Below, piece after piece: positions 24,679 through 33,182 of a stretch of 45,734 bases of DNA (position 1 is its first letter; each line of letters starts with the position of its first letter). The DNA is from DATCLA01 sp036564195 (GTDB lineage: Bacteria; Bacillota; UBA4882; UBA8346): contig DATCLA010000085.1 of the NCBI GenBank assembly GCA_036564195.1, positions 1 to 45,734 on the forward strand. The letters are read 5' to 3'. The position numbers and the translations under genes were made by a program. The notes beneath the pieces were generated by a model. It worked only from the letters and a program-made list of their open reading frames with translations, did no database searches and was not told the origin of the DNA.

Positions 24679-26022
24679 TTAAGGTTTCCTGCTGGTATCC
24701 AAACTGAGAAATTGGCCGGTCTCTTTCTTAAAGAACAGCCCGACTGAACCGACCGGGCCGTTACGTTGTTTGGATATAATTAAATCAGTAATCCCTTTAC
24801 GGTCGGTTTCCGGGTTATAATAATCCTCCCGGTATAAAAACATTACGATGTCGGCGTCCTGTTCCAAAGACCCGGATTCCCGCAGATCCGCCAAGGAGGG
24901 CTTTTTATCGGTTCGTTGTTCAACTGCCCGTGACAGCTGCGAGAGCGACAGGATTGGGACATTCAACTCCCGAGCCAATGATTTTAAGGAACGGGAGATC
25001 TCCGACACTTCCTGTTGCCGGTTTTCCGATTTACCCCTGCCTTGCATTAACTGCAAATAATCGATGACAATCAGCCCTAGACCATGTTCGGCTTTGATCC
25101 GGCGCGCCTTGGCCCGGATATCCATTACCGTACAGCCGGGAGTGTCATCAATAAACATCAGTGAATCGGAGAGTTTACCTAATGCATGGGAGAGTTTCGG
25201 CCAGTCGGAATCCAATAAGGTACCCGTACGGATCCTTTGGTTATCCACCCCTGCTTCGGAACAGAGGAGTTTAAGCGCTAACTGTTCCTTGGACATCTCC
25301 AAGCTGAACATAATCACCGGTTGCTTTACTTCCATTGCCACGTAACTGGCAATATTCAAGGCAAAAGTGGTCTTACCCATACTGGGCCGGGCTGCCAAGA
25401 TAATCAAATCCGACGGCTGTAACCCGGCGGTCATCCGGTCAAAGTCGGAAAAACCGGTAGCTAATCCCGTAACTCCCCCTTTAGATTCATAAAGTTGTTC
25501 AATCCGTTCAAAGGTGTCAATCAGGATACTACGTAAACTGACATATCCCTTTACATTTCGTTTCTGAGTAATTTGAAAGATCTGCTTTTCAGCTTCATCC
25601 AAAATTGTATCTACTTCTTCGGTAGCCTCATAACCCATCCCCACAATATTGGTACAAACTGTGATAATCGAACGCAATAGCGCCTTTTCTTCAACAATTT
25701 TTGCATAATACACCGCATTTGCTGCAGTCGGAACGGCATTGGCCAATGAAGTCAAATAAGCGATCCCGCCAACCTTTTCAAGCATATTACGCTGTTTTAA
25801 CTCTTCTGATACGGTAATAATATCCACCGGTTCACCTTTATTACACAAATGGACTACCACTTCAAAGATGACCCGGTGGGATTCCCGGTAGAAGTCTTCG
25901 GGTTTGAGAAGCTCTATTACATCATAGATAGCTTCTTTGTCCAGTAACATCGAACCCAAAGTGGAACGTTCAGCGTCGATATTTTGAGGGGGGACTCGCT
26001 CCATTATTGTTGCGACACTCAT
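24679..26022 (-). CDS. dnaB: Replicative DNA helicase
   Basis: This is the hexameric 5'-to-3' helicase of the replication fork (called DnaC in B. subtilis). The 447-residue protein has the N-terminal domain starting PPQNIDAERSTLGSMLLD, then a RecA-fold domain with ARPSMGKTTFALNIA (Walker A), LIVIDYLQLMQG (Walker B), SLSQLSRAVEQR and DLRESGSLEQDADIV. GGAGGAG five bases before ATG 26022 decides the start, four codons inside the longest frame. It follows rplI and lonC as in many Clostridia. No intein is present. Confidence 0.97.
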   Translation of the reverse strand: MSVATIMERVPPQNIDAERSTLGSMLLDKEAIYDVIELLKPEDFYRESHRVIFEVVVHLCNKGEPVDIITVSEELKQRNMLEKVGGIAYLTSLANAVPTAANAVYYAKIVEEKALLRSIITVCTNIVGMGYEATEEVDTILDEAEKQIFQITQKRNVKGYVSLRSILIDTFERIEQLYESKGGVTGLATGFSDFDRMTAGLQPSDLIILAARPSMGKTTFALNIASYVAMEVKQPVIMFSLEMSKEQLALKLLCSEAGVDNQRIRTGTLLDSDWPKLSHALGKLSDSLMFIDDTPGCTVMDIRAKARRIKAEHGLGLIVIDYLQLMQGRGKSENRQQEVSEISRSLKSLARELNVPILSLSQLSRAVEQRTDKKPSLADLRESGSLEQDADIVMFLYREDYYNPETDRKGITDLIISKQRNGPVGSVGLFFKKETGQFLSLDTSRKP

Positions 26023-26161
26023 TTGCTCCTCCATAAGTTAAAAGTATGTCATCTTCCGTCTCATCCGTTGTAAAAAGAATCAAACCTATGGTAATCAAGG
26101 CTGATTATTAACCGTAACCAATCTCAGCTCCGGCTTAGTCCATTTAACGTCAAATCCTTAG

Positions 26162-28108
26162 TTAATTACGGTCTAATTCAGGCCCCAACGCCTGTGCAGT
26201 TAGCTCCTGAATGGAAGCTACCGCAACAACTTCAATGTCATCCAGTCCCACCGGTATGTCTTTCTCATTCTCTTTCGGTACAAAGACCTTAGTAACTCCA
26301 GCCTGACGGGCGCCGTAAATTTTTTCATGTATTCCGCCCACGGCTTTGATTTTACCCTGAATCGATACTTCGCCGGTAACTGCGATATTCTGAGGGATCG
26401 GCCGGCCGGTCAGACAGCTGATGATTGCCAGGGTAATCGCAACTCCGGCCGAAGGACCGTCAATCCGGCCACCACCGACCATATTCACATGGGCATCAAA
26501 ATCCGCCAAGTCCAGACCGGTAACCAGACGGACCACCGAGGCGGCGTTAAAAACCGAATCCTTGGTCATGCTGCCGGCGGTTTCGTTAAATCTTAACCGG
26601 CCTTTCCCTTTTTCCTGGGCCGGAAAACAAATTGCTTCAATTTCCAGGATCGACCCGACAAATCCGCTTACCCCCAATCCAAAGATCTTCCCCAATTCGA
26701 AGCTGTTTGAAGCTTTAACAGTGAGATAGGGAGATAAACGGCTGGCCTGGACCACTTCCAGAAGGTCCTCCCGGTGCAACTTCACCCTTTGCCGGTCCGG
26801 ATCATTAATCCCGCTTTTATATAAAGCTAACCCATAGGTATCTGCTAAGATTCCCGCCGCTTTACGGCCCTCAATCGTGTACTCACTGATCAGCTCAGGC
26901 AATTGTGGATCAAGATCCACGTTAAGTCGTTGCGCGGCCTGAGACACAATCATAGCAATGTCATTCCGGCTTAACGGTTCAAAATATACTTCCGCGCAAC
27001 GGGAACGGATTGCCGGACTGATCTCCGACGGATCACGGGTAGTAGCCGAGATCAAAATAAAATCGGCTGGTGCTCCCTCAGCAAATAACTTTTTAATGTA
27101 TTTCGGCACATTCGGTTCATTGGGATCATAGTAAGCGGAATCAAAGAATACCCGTTTATCTTCTAACACTTTTAACAGTTTGTTCTGGAGCATCGGGTCC
27201 ATCTCCCCGATCTCATCAATAAATAATACCCCGCCGTGGGCTTCCGTGACCAATCCCGGTTTGGGTTCAGGCACGCCACCCTCGGCCAGTTCCCGACGGG
27301 CGCCCTGATAAATCGGATCATGCACCGAACCCAACAACGGATTAGTCACTTCCCGTGGATCCCAACGTAAAGTAGTGCCATCCACCTCAATAAAGGGAGC
27401 ATCTTCTCTAAAAGGGGTAAACGGCAATTTTTTGGCTGTTTCCAAAACCAACCGGGCCACAGTGGTCTTACCGATTCCTGGCGGGCCGTATAAGATTACA
27501 TGCTGAGGAAAGGGGGAGGCCAGCTTGGCCAGTAACGCCTTAATCGCCCGTTCTTGACCTACAACCTGATCTAAACTGGTCGGTTTCAGCTTTTCCAAAG
27601 CTGACTTGGATAGGTTAATCTCATCAAGTTTCTCCAATTCGGATAGTTTTTTAAGGGTATAAGGATTATCCGGACCGGAAGATTCCCGTAAAATTTGGGT
27701 CTTAATTTCCTTTAAATACTCTTCATGGCGTTGTTGCATCCGCTCGGAAATCTTCTTTTCAATCTTCTCTTCAACGGTTTTTCTGGCAATTAAGTCCGCA
27801 ATTTCGTCTTCGATGTCATTTAAAATTTCTGCAAAATCTGACGAAGCCTGCGAAGCATCGATTGTCGGGTCTTCAAAGACAATCCGTTGCAAGGCCAGAA
27901 TGCGGTCCTCCAGTTTTTCGGAACGCATTAATTTTAAAGCCTCTAACTTTCCGGCTTTTAACACCAATTTATCTGAGCCATACAAATTAGCTAACAAGGC
28001 ATAGATTGCTGCTACCTGACGGGCCAGTTGCTCCTCGTCTGACAATCTTTTATGAAGGGAAACTTGGTTAATAGCTCTGGGCGACAGCCTTTTTAAAAAA
28101 TTTTTCAT
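26162..28108 (-). CDS. lonC: Lon-family ATP-dependent protease, sporulation-associated LonC type
   Basis: The 648-residue protein lacks the substrate-binding N-domain of LonA. It has a helical N-terminal region (about 1-170), an AAA+ domain with ILYGPPGIGKTTVAR (Walker A) and GGVLFIDEIGEMDP (Walker B), and a C-terminal Lon protease domain. The Ser of GPSAGVAITLAI and the Lys near GGIHEKIYGARQAG form the catalytic dyad. This architecture and the location between rplI and dnaB match LonC, a LonB relative confined to a subset of endospore formers. It presumably acts on regulatory proteins during sporulation; targets are unknown. Confidence 0.88.
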   Translation of the reverse strand: MKNFLKRLSPRAINQVSLHKRLSDEEQLARQVAAIYALLANLYGSDKLVLKAGKLEALKLMRSEKLEDRILALQRIVFEDPTIDASQASSDFAEILNDIEDEIADLIARKTVEEKIEKKISERMQQRHEEYLKEIKTQILRESSGPDNPYTLKKLSELEKLDEINLSKSALEKLKPTSLDQVVGQERAIKALLAKLASPFPQHVILYGPPGIGKTTVARLVLETAKKLPFTPFREDAPFIEVDGTTLRWDPREVTNPLLGSVHDPIYQGARRELAEGGVPEPKPGLVTEAHGGVLFIDEIGEMDPMLQNKLLKVLEDKRVFFDSAYYDPNEPNVPKYIKKLFAEGAPADFILISATTRDPSEISPAIRSRCAEVYFEPLSRNDIAMIVSQAAQRLNVDLDPQLPELISEYTIEGRKAAGILADTYGLALYKSGINDPDRQRVKLHREDLLEVVQASRLSPYLTVKASNSFELGKIFGLGVSGFVGSILEIEAICFPAQEKGKGRLRFNETAGSMTKDSVFNAASVVRLVTGLDLADFDAHVNMVGGGRIDGPSAGVAITLAIISCLTGRPIPQNIAVTGEVSIQGKIKAVGGIHEKIYGARQAGVTKVFVPKENEKDIPVGLDDIEVVAVASIQELTAQALGPELDRN

Positions 28109-28234
28109 TCAAGTACCTTTCTTTCTGCCTAAACTAAAACAGAAAATAAAATTCATTATATATTAAAATAGCTCCGGACCGGTAGCGAAACCACAGCTAT
28201 AAGGCAAGAGCTTTAATGTTTCCATACTCGTAAA

Positions 28235-28681
28235 TTATTCTGTAACTACATTTACGGTTATTTCGGCGACAATTCCTTTGTACAAATGGACTTTTACCGG
28301 ATGACTCCCTAAAGTCTTAATGGAGTCATCGATTTCCAGCTTACGCTTGTCCAGCTCTACTTTGAATATTTTGCGGATCTGCTCGGCAATATCCTTAGCG
28401 GTAATTGAACCGAATAGCCGACCGCCCTCACCGGCTTTAGTCTTAAAAGTAATTGTAGTGCCATTCAAACGTTCCGCGAGTTGTTGCGCTTCCGCAGCAT
28501 CTTTTAGATCCTTCTTGATGGCCTGTTCTTTTTGTTGGGAAACCATTTTGACATTTCCGGCAGTAGCCTCGATCGCCAGTCCTTTAGGAATTAAATAATT
28601 CCTGGCATATCCATCCGCAACCTCTTTAATATCGCCTTTTTTTCCCAATGATCGGATATCATTTTGTAAAATAACTTTCAA
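28235..28681 (-). CDS. rplI: 50S ribosomal protein L9
   Basis: L9 binds 23S rRNA and extends from the ribosome, affecting frame maintenance. The product (KVILQNDIRSLGKKGDIKEV, then GYARNYLIPKGLA) is diagnostic. The TTG at 28681 gives the usual 148 residues beginning directly at KVIL and is preceded by AGGTGG. A GTG three codons earlier is possible but does not fit the family N-terminus. It lies 9 bases after the MazG-like gene. Confidence 0.95.
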   Translation of the reverse strand: MKVILQNDIRSLGKKGDIKEVADGYARNYLIPKGLAIEATAGNVKMVSQQKEQAIKKDLKDAAEAQQLAERLNGTTITFKTKAGEGGRLFGSITAKDIAEQIRKIFKVELDKRKLEIDDSIKTLGSHPVKVHLYKGIVAEITVNVVTE

Positions 28682-28690
28682 ATCATCCAC

Positions 28691-29014
28691 CTACCTGTTT
28701 CGAAATCTTTCATTGGCATACTGTTGAAAACTGGAAACATCACCGAACCACTTTTCCAAATCCAGGGTTTGCATTTCTTGAGAACTCAAGCTTTTGTAAA
28801 TTTCCTCGTCAAGCTTAGCAAAGGGAATTCCCAAGCGTTTCCCTAAAAAATAACAGCCTAAAATTAAATTGGATAACCCGCGTAGAATTCCTGCTTCGCT
28901 ATTTTTCACCATTGCCGTGAACAAGTCACCGATAGCGCTGACAATTTCTGCTTTAAGCAATTCGATGGTCTTAACATTTTTTACAATATTAACTTCATGA
29001 TTGGTAGAGGGCAT
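28691..29014 (-). CDS. MazG-like family protein
   Basis: The 107-residue protein matches the short MazG-like helical family found in Clostridia beside rplI or dnaB. It has NIVKNVKTIELLKAEIVSAI, then LGKRLGIPFAKLDEEIYKSL. The all-alpha NTP-pyrophosphatase fold supplies a metal site through acidic residues in true MazG; here only a scattered set of acidic residues is visible, so activity is uncertain. GGAGG eight bases before ATG 29014 fixes the start inside a longer open frame. Confidence 0.7.
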   Translation of the reverse strand: MPSTNHEVNIVKNVKTIELLKAEIVSAIGDLFTAMVKNSEAGILRGLSNLILGCYFLGKRLGIPFAKLDEEIYKSLSSQEMQTLDLEKWFGDVSSFQQYANERFRNR

Positions 29015-29094
29015 AGTATGTTCCTCCTTTATCACAATCATATTCTCTACCCATCGCTTTTTTCCTGCGCTACTCGTAACTTCAGACGGAGAAT

Positions 29095-29119
29095 TTAAAA
29101 AAGAGGCTCAAAGCCTCTT
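29095..29119 (-). terminator. Terminator of the rpsF-ssb-rpsR operon
   Basis: An 8-bp perfect stem (aagaggct / agcctctt) with a 3-nt loop is followed on the minus strand by TTTTTTAAA. The stem begins at the rpsR stop codon. Confidence 0.9.
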
Positions 29120-29364
29120 TATTCACTGGTAAACGGCATTAATGCAATTTGCCGCGCTCTTTTAATCGCCACTGTTAATTGACGTTGGTGGATCGCGCAA
29201 TTACCGGAGATCCGGCGAGGTAAAATCTTGCCGCGCTCAGTAACAAACTTTTTTAACTTGGCAACTTCCTTGTAATCAATATATTGCACTTTATCGGCAC
29301 AAAACGAACAGACTTTTTTCTTACGCCGTCCGGTTCGCTGTGCTCCGTCGGTATTTTTAGCCAT
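29119..29364 (-). CDS. rpsR: 30S ribosomal protein S18
   Basis: S18 forms a heterodimer with S6 on the platform of the small subunit. The 81-residue protein has the conserved IDYKEVAKLKKFVTERGKI and ISGNCAIHQRQLTVAIKRAR. Near the N-terminus two cysteines (VCSFCADK), with a later Cys and His, suggest a zinc-binding form of S18. It is the last gene of rpsF-ssb-rpsR. Confidence 0.97.
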   Translation of the reverse strand: MAKNTDGAQRTGRRKKKVCSFCADKVQYIDYKEVAKLKKFVTERGKILPRRISGNCAIHQRQLTVAIKRARQIALMPFTSE

Positions 29365-29387
29365 TATTTCTACACCTCTCTCAAACC

Positions 29388-29789
29388 CTAAAATGGAAGA
29401 TCGTCCAAATTGATTCCGTCCAGGTCTTCCCGGACACTATCCGGTTTACTCTCCGGTTCCGGGCCGCTCTCATCTTTCCGGTCCAAAAATTGCACCTGAT
29501 TGGCTACTACTTCAGCTACCCGTCTCTTTTGGCCGTCCTGTGTCTCATAACTGCGGATCTGTAAGCGGCCTTCCACCGCCACCAATCTGCCTTTTTTAAG
29601 GTAATTGGCGCATAATTCCGCTTGTTTTTGCCAAGCGATGATTCTGATAAAATCAGTTTCCCGTTCCCCAGCCTGATTTGGTACGGGACGGTTCACCGCT
29701 AAATCAAAATTAGTGACAGCCACTCCGTTAGGAGTGTAGCGCAGTTCCGGATCACGGGTTAATCGTCCAATTAAAACAATATGATTCAT
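29388..29789 (-). CDS. ssb: Single-stranded DNA-binding protein
   Basis: SSB coats single-stranded DNA and recruits repair and replication partners. The 133-residue product has the OB fold starting MNHIVLIGRLTRDPELRYT, followed by EFVRIIAWQ-type residues (FIRIIAWQKQAE), a short acidic linker, and the acidic tip DDLPF that binds client proteins such as RecJ. The longer open frame overlaps rpsF; GAAGGTG places the start at 29789. Confidence 0.97.
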   Translation of the reverse strand: MNHIVLIGRLTRDPELRYTPNGVAVTNFDLAVNRPVPNQAGERETDFIRIIAWQKQAELCANYLKKGRLVAVEGRLQIRSYETQDGQKRRVAEVVANQVQFLDRKDESGPEPESKPDSVREDLDGINLDDLPF

Positions 29790-29802
29790 TTGAACACCTT
29801 CG

Positions 29803-30090
29803 TTACTCTTCAGTTTTGACAATTAAATGCCGAATTACGTCATCCTGAATCTTTAAAACCCGGTCCAATTCCTGACTGGCTTGACTGGGAGCCTTAAGGT
29901 ACATTAAGACATAATAACCTTCAGTATAATCATTGACTTCGTAGGCTAAACGACGTTTTCCCCAACGGTCGGTTTTTACCACTTCACCACCGTTGTTCGT
30001 CACAACCTCTTCAAAACGGGTCACAATGCTGTCAATGGCTTCTTCTTCCAGTTCAGGTTTGAGGATATACATAACCTCGTAATTCCTCAC
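29803..30090 (-). CDS. rpsF: 30S ribosomal protein S6
   Basis: S6 binds the 30S platform with S18 and can repress its own operon. The 95-residue product begins MRNYEVMYILKPELEEE and contains WGKRRLAYEVNDYTEGYYVLM, the family hallmark. A GTG at 30090 has GGAGGAG at ideal spacing; the GTG three codons upstream overlaps the Shine-Dalgarno. Promoter and leader lie directly upstream. Confidence 0.97.
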   Translation of the reverse strand: MRNYEVMYILKPELEEEAIDSIVTRFEEVVTNNGGEVVKTDRWGKRRLAYEVNDYTEGYYVLMYLKAPSQASQELDRVLKIQDDVIRHLIVKTEE

Positions 30091-30109
30091 CCGAATCACC
30101 TCCTCCCCA

Positions 30110-30150
30110 TGGACTAAAAAACGGCCCTGTCTCTCCAGAGCAGGGAAGTT
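30110..30150 (-). promoter_or_regulatory. Candidate S6:S18 leader motif of rpsF
   Basis: In the rpsF leader a stem CCCTG CTC / GAG CAGGG with a four-base loop and one bulge is followed by CCG and then six T. Known S6:S18 autoregulatory leaders have a hairpin with an adjacent conserved CCG recognised by S18. The same element also resembles an attenuator. Position right between the promoter and rpsF supports a regulatory role. Confidence 0.5.
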
Positions 30151-30158
30151 ACTAATGA

Positions 30159-30187
30159 ATTATACACTTTTAGATCGGATAATTCAA
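30159..30187 (-). promoter_or_regulatory. Vegetative promoter of rpsF-ssb-rpsR
   Basis: On the minus strand TTGAAT and TATAAT are separated by exactly 17 bases. The -10 is perfect and the -35 has four of six matches. Transcription would start near 30152, giving a leader of about 60 bases that includes the S6:S18-like hairpin. Confidence 0.75.
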
Positions 30188-30195
30188 GTAGTTAT

Positions 30196-30402
30196 TTACT
30201 TTTGTTCCGAATTATTTTCACCCTTCGGGCCTAAAACCATTTTGACCGATTTCTCAAAATCCGGCCGGGGTAACATTACCACCCGGCCACATCCCAGACA
30301 TTTGAGGCGAAAATCCATACCGACCCGTAAAATTTCCCACTCAGACCCGCCGCAGGGGTGGGCCTTACGTAACTTTACCACATCACCAACGTAATATTTC
30401 AT
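30196..30402 (-). CDS. DUF951 family protein (YyzM-like)
   Basis: This 68-residue protein belongs to DUF951, small proteins conserved in Firmicutes next to rpsF. The family core YYVGDVVKLRKAHPCGGSEW and RLKCLGCGRVVMLPR is evident, with a Cys-x2-Cys pair and an upstream Cys that suggest metal binding. Function is unknown. GGAGG precedes ATG. Its stop lies 8 bases before the -35 of the rpsF promoter. Confidence 0.92.
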   Translation of the reverse strand: MKYYVGDVVKLRKAHPCGGSEWEILRVGMDFRLKCLGCGRVVMLPRPDFEKSVKMVLGPKGENNSEQK

Positions 30403-30422
30403 GCTTGCCTCCTGCCAGCAAC

Positions 30423-30800
30423 TTATTTACCTATTAAGGCTGTATATTCGGCAGCGGTTAGAAGATTCTTCAATTCTTGGGGATGAGATGGCTCAATGAT
30501 CACCAGCCACCCTTGGTGGTAGGGATCCTGGTTCACCAGTTCCGGACTGTCCTTTAAAGCTTCATTAACTTCGACAACCTCACCGCTGACCGGCGCATGG
30601 AAATCCGTTGCTGATTTTACCGATTCGATCGTTACCATCACTCCTTTGGTATCGACCCGTTCCCAAGCTCCCGGAAGATCAATAAAAACAATATCACCCA
30701 GTTCTTGCTGGGCATAATCGGTAATTCCGATCCGGATCCGTTTCCCTTCCACTTTAACCCACTGGTGATCTGGAGTATATTTTAAGTCCCTTAACACCAA
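30423..30800 (-). CDS. gcvH: Glycine cleavage system H protein
   Basis: GcvH carries the aminomethyl group on a lipoyl arm between the P, T and L proteins of the glycine cleavage system. The lipoylated Lys is in ESVKSATDF, about residue 62, and GEVVEVNEAL is the conserved second half. I start at the TTG eight bases after GGGAGG, which gives 125 residues beginning before LRDLKYTPDHQW; the frame is open to 30824. No gcvP or gcvT lies nearby. A free-standing copy may alternatively serve lipoate relay or sulfur carriage, as in some anaerobes. Confidence 0.93.
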   Translation of the reverse strand: MVLRDLKYTPDHQWVKVEGKRIRIGITDYAQQELGDIVFIDLPGAWERVDTKGVMVTIESVKSATDFHAPVSGEVVEVNEALKDSPELVNQDPYHQGWLVIIEPSHPQELKNLLTAAEYTALIGK

Positions 30801-31029
30801 TCCAACTACCTCCCTTACTCTCATTACTAAAATCTTTTCGACGGTGTCAAAAAGTTTCCTTCTGGTTTTTAAGTGGTTATAATTATTTGTTTTATTCCCA
30901 TCAACCTCTCCTCAAACAGGTACTAATCACACTTACACCAAGGGTATTCATATAATAAATTAATTTTAAACCAAATCCGGAGGCGCCTGTTCCCTTTTGG
31001 TCTGTAAAACTGTAAAAGACCGGTGAACA

Positions 31030-31329
31030 ATGCTTACTCCAAAAATAGCAGGAAGGGGGAATCGCTTTTTGTTTAAATTATTGGAATTACTACTTAACCC
31101 GTATTTAAAGCAGCGAAAAAAGACCATGATCCTAATTTGGCACCGTAAAAAGTCTGCTGCTGATAACTAGAGGTACCAATCGGATAATCTGCTATGGACA
31201 TATGTGGATACCTACAGCTTCAACCCAAGCCATGGATATTTAGTGAACGAGTTTCATATTTCCAAAATACCCATTTATAACACAATTTATAGATTAAGTC
31301 GGCTAATACCGGTATTAAAACTTTCTTAA
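31030..31329 (+). pseudogene. ORF of 99 codons interrupted by one in-frame TAG
   Basis: A frame starting at ATG (or, with a better Shine-Dalgarno AGGAAGGGGG, at TTG 31069) runs 46 codons to TAG at 31168. It then continues 52 codons in the same frame to TAA. The first part is basic (LKQRKKTMILIWHRKK); the second reads like ordinary protein (TYVDTYSFNPSHGYLVNEFH). I recognise no family. The simplest view is a decaying gene with a nonsense mutation. Recoding of the TAG cannot be excluded. The rest of the 735-base gap between gcvH and mlaE holds nothing I can name. Confidence 0.3.
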
Positions 31330-31535
31330 TAATAATTATGAAACCTCCTAATTACCATGGTTATTTTTGCCTTCAATGACTGCTTAATTAACCCGGGATG
31401 GTGATCCAGATCGAAACCGGCTGGGAATAAATTATATCCAATCTCATGAAGGAGTTCAGTTCTTTACTAAAGAATAACATTAGGTATTGCTACGAAGAAC
31501 TTGTAACCTGCTCCGGCTTTGGAAAGGAAATGACC

Positions 31536-32336
31536 ATGCCTGAAATTTCCAAAAATCACTGGACCAGCTTGATCCACAAAATAGGCAACACTACAGCCGA
31601 CTGCCTTTTTAACTTCGGCACTTTTAGTCAATTATACTTTCGGAGTATCAAGTCGATCTTACGGAACAATATCTTCTGGAAAAACACTTTTGTCCAGATG
31701 GAGTCGATTGGGATTAAATCACTGCCCATCGTTTTAACCATCTCCGTCTTCACCGGGATCGTATTCTCATTGCAATTGGCTAAAATCTTTGCCACTTTCG
31801 GCTTGAGTTCCCAATTGGGACAAGGCCTGACTTTAGCATTTGCCCGGGAACTGGCTCCAGTGCTCACCGGAATTGTGGTGGCGGGACGGGTCGGTTCGGC
31901 AATTGCCGCTGAAATTGGCTCAATGAAAGTAACCGAACAAATTGAAGCTCTGGAGGCGCTCTCCACCGACCCCATTGACTATCTGGTCGCTCCCCGTATT
32001 CTGGCCGGTGCATTGATGTTACCACTTCTAACCCTTTTTTCCGACCTCATCGGCGTGGCCGGCGGTTTTACGGTGGCAGTTGTTTACGCTAATATTCCCT
32101 TGCAAAACTTCATCGACGGCGTTCTAACTTTCGTTAACTTTTGGGACTTTATGGGCGGTTTGATCAAAGCCTTCTTTTTTGGTATGATTATCTCCGGAGT
32201 AGCTACATTTAAAGGTTTAAACACTGAAAACGGAGCGGCAGGGGTTGGTAGGGCCACTACCCAGGCGGTGGTCACCGCCACCATCTCCATCTTCATTTTA
32301 AACTGTTTCCTATCATTAATTCTCTACCAACTGTAG
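31536..32336 (+). CDS. mlaE: MlaE-type lipid ABC transporter permease
   Basis: MlaE is the inner-membrane permease of the Mla phospholipid transport system. The 266-residue protein has the family motif ARELAPVLTGIVVAGRVGSAIAAEIGSM across residues about 110-140 and the expected membrane helices. The frame is open from 31446, but the ATG at 31536 has AAGGA seven bases upstream and gives the usual length. It is followed by the ATPase and MCE genes, so the core MlaEFD complex is complete, whereas MlaA, MlaB and MlaC are absent here. Confidence 0.92.
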   Translation: MPEISKNHWTSLIHKIGNTTADCLFNFGTFSQLYFRSIKSILRNNIFWKNTFVQMESIGIKSLPIVLTISVFTGIVFSLQLAKIFATFGLSSQLGQGLTLAFARELAPVLTGIVVAGRVGSAIAAEIGSMKVTEQIEALEALSTDPIDYLVAPRILAGALMLPLLTLFSDLIGVAGGFTVAVVYANIPLQNFIDGVLTFVNFWDFMGGLIKAFFFGMIISGVATFKGLNTENGAAGVGRATTQAVVTATISIFILNCFLSLILYQL

Positions 32337-32401
32337 CCTTACCAGACAGGGACGGAACTGATTGCTTAACTGTAGTATCTAAATATGAGGATGGTTTTAA
32401 G

Positions 32402-33136
32402 TTGATTAAATTAGTAAACCTCGGCTATATTGTAAATGGGCAACAGATTTTAAACAATCTCAATCTGAAAGTTAATAAAGGTGAAACTTTCGTAATTATG
32501 GGGCCAAGCGGTTGCGGTAAAAGTACCCTGCTGCGTTTGATCATGGGATTTATCCGTCCAACCTCGGGCTGGATCGAAATTGGCGACTTATCCACCGCCG
32601 CCCTGTCTTCCCGAGAATGGCAACAGCTCCGTCACAAAATGGGATTGGTTTTTCAATCATCCGCCCTCTTTGACTCCATGAATGTCTTTGACAATGTCGC
32701 CTTTGGCCTCCGTCGGCGCGGCGTTAAAGAGAAGCTGATCCGGGAGAAAGTCTATCAAACTTTGGCAATTGTCGGCCTGGACTCTGAGGTGGGAACCAAA
32801 ATGCCCTCCGACCTCAGCGGTGGGATGAAAAAACGCACCGCCATTGCCAGAGCCATTGCCACCGAGCCACCGATTTTACTATATGATGAACCAACCACTG
32901 GTCTGGACCCGTTGATTGCCGACACCATCAACGAACTCATCCGTGAATTGCAAAGTAAATTGGGAATTACCTCGATTGTGGTCACTCATGATATCAGCAG
33001 CGCGCTCAAAGTTGCCGACCGGGTTGGCCTTCTTCATCAGGGTAATCTGGTCGAAGTCCGCAGTCGTAACGACCTGAAAAACGCGGAATATCCCTTGCTG
33101 CGCCAGTTCTTAAGCGACTATCAAGCGGCATTATAA
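32402..33136 (+). CDS. mlaF: MlaF-type lipid ABC transporter ATPase
   Basis: This 244-residue ABC ATPase powers the MlaE permease. It contains GPSGCGKSTLLR (Walker A), LSGGMKKRTAIARAIA (signature, with GGMKKR as in MlaF rather than GGQ), LLYDEPTTGLDP (Walker B) and VTHD (switch His). It starts with TTG preceded by GAGGATGG. The 65-base gap from mlaE and 46-base gap to the MCE gene fit one operon. Confidence 0.93.
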   Translation: MIKLVNLGYIVNGQQILNNLNLKVNKGETFVIMGPSGCGKSTLLRLIMGFIRPTSGWIEIGDLSTAALSSREWQQLRHKMGLVFQSSALFDSMNVFDNVAFGLRRRGVKEKLIREKVYQTLAIVGLDSEVGTKMPSDLSGGMKKRTAIARAIATEPPILLYDEPTTGLDPLIADTINELIRELQSKLGITSIVVTHDISSALKVADRVGLLHQGNLVEVRSRNDLKNAEYPLLRQFLSDYQAAL

Positions 33137-33182
33137 ATGAAATTCGAGCCACACCACAGTTTTTTTATTAGGGGGCGATTAG

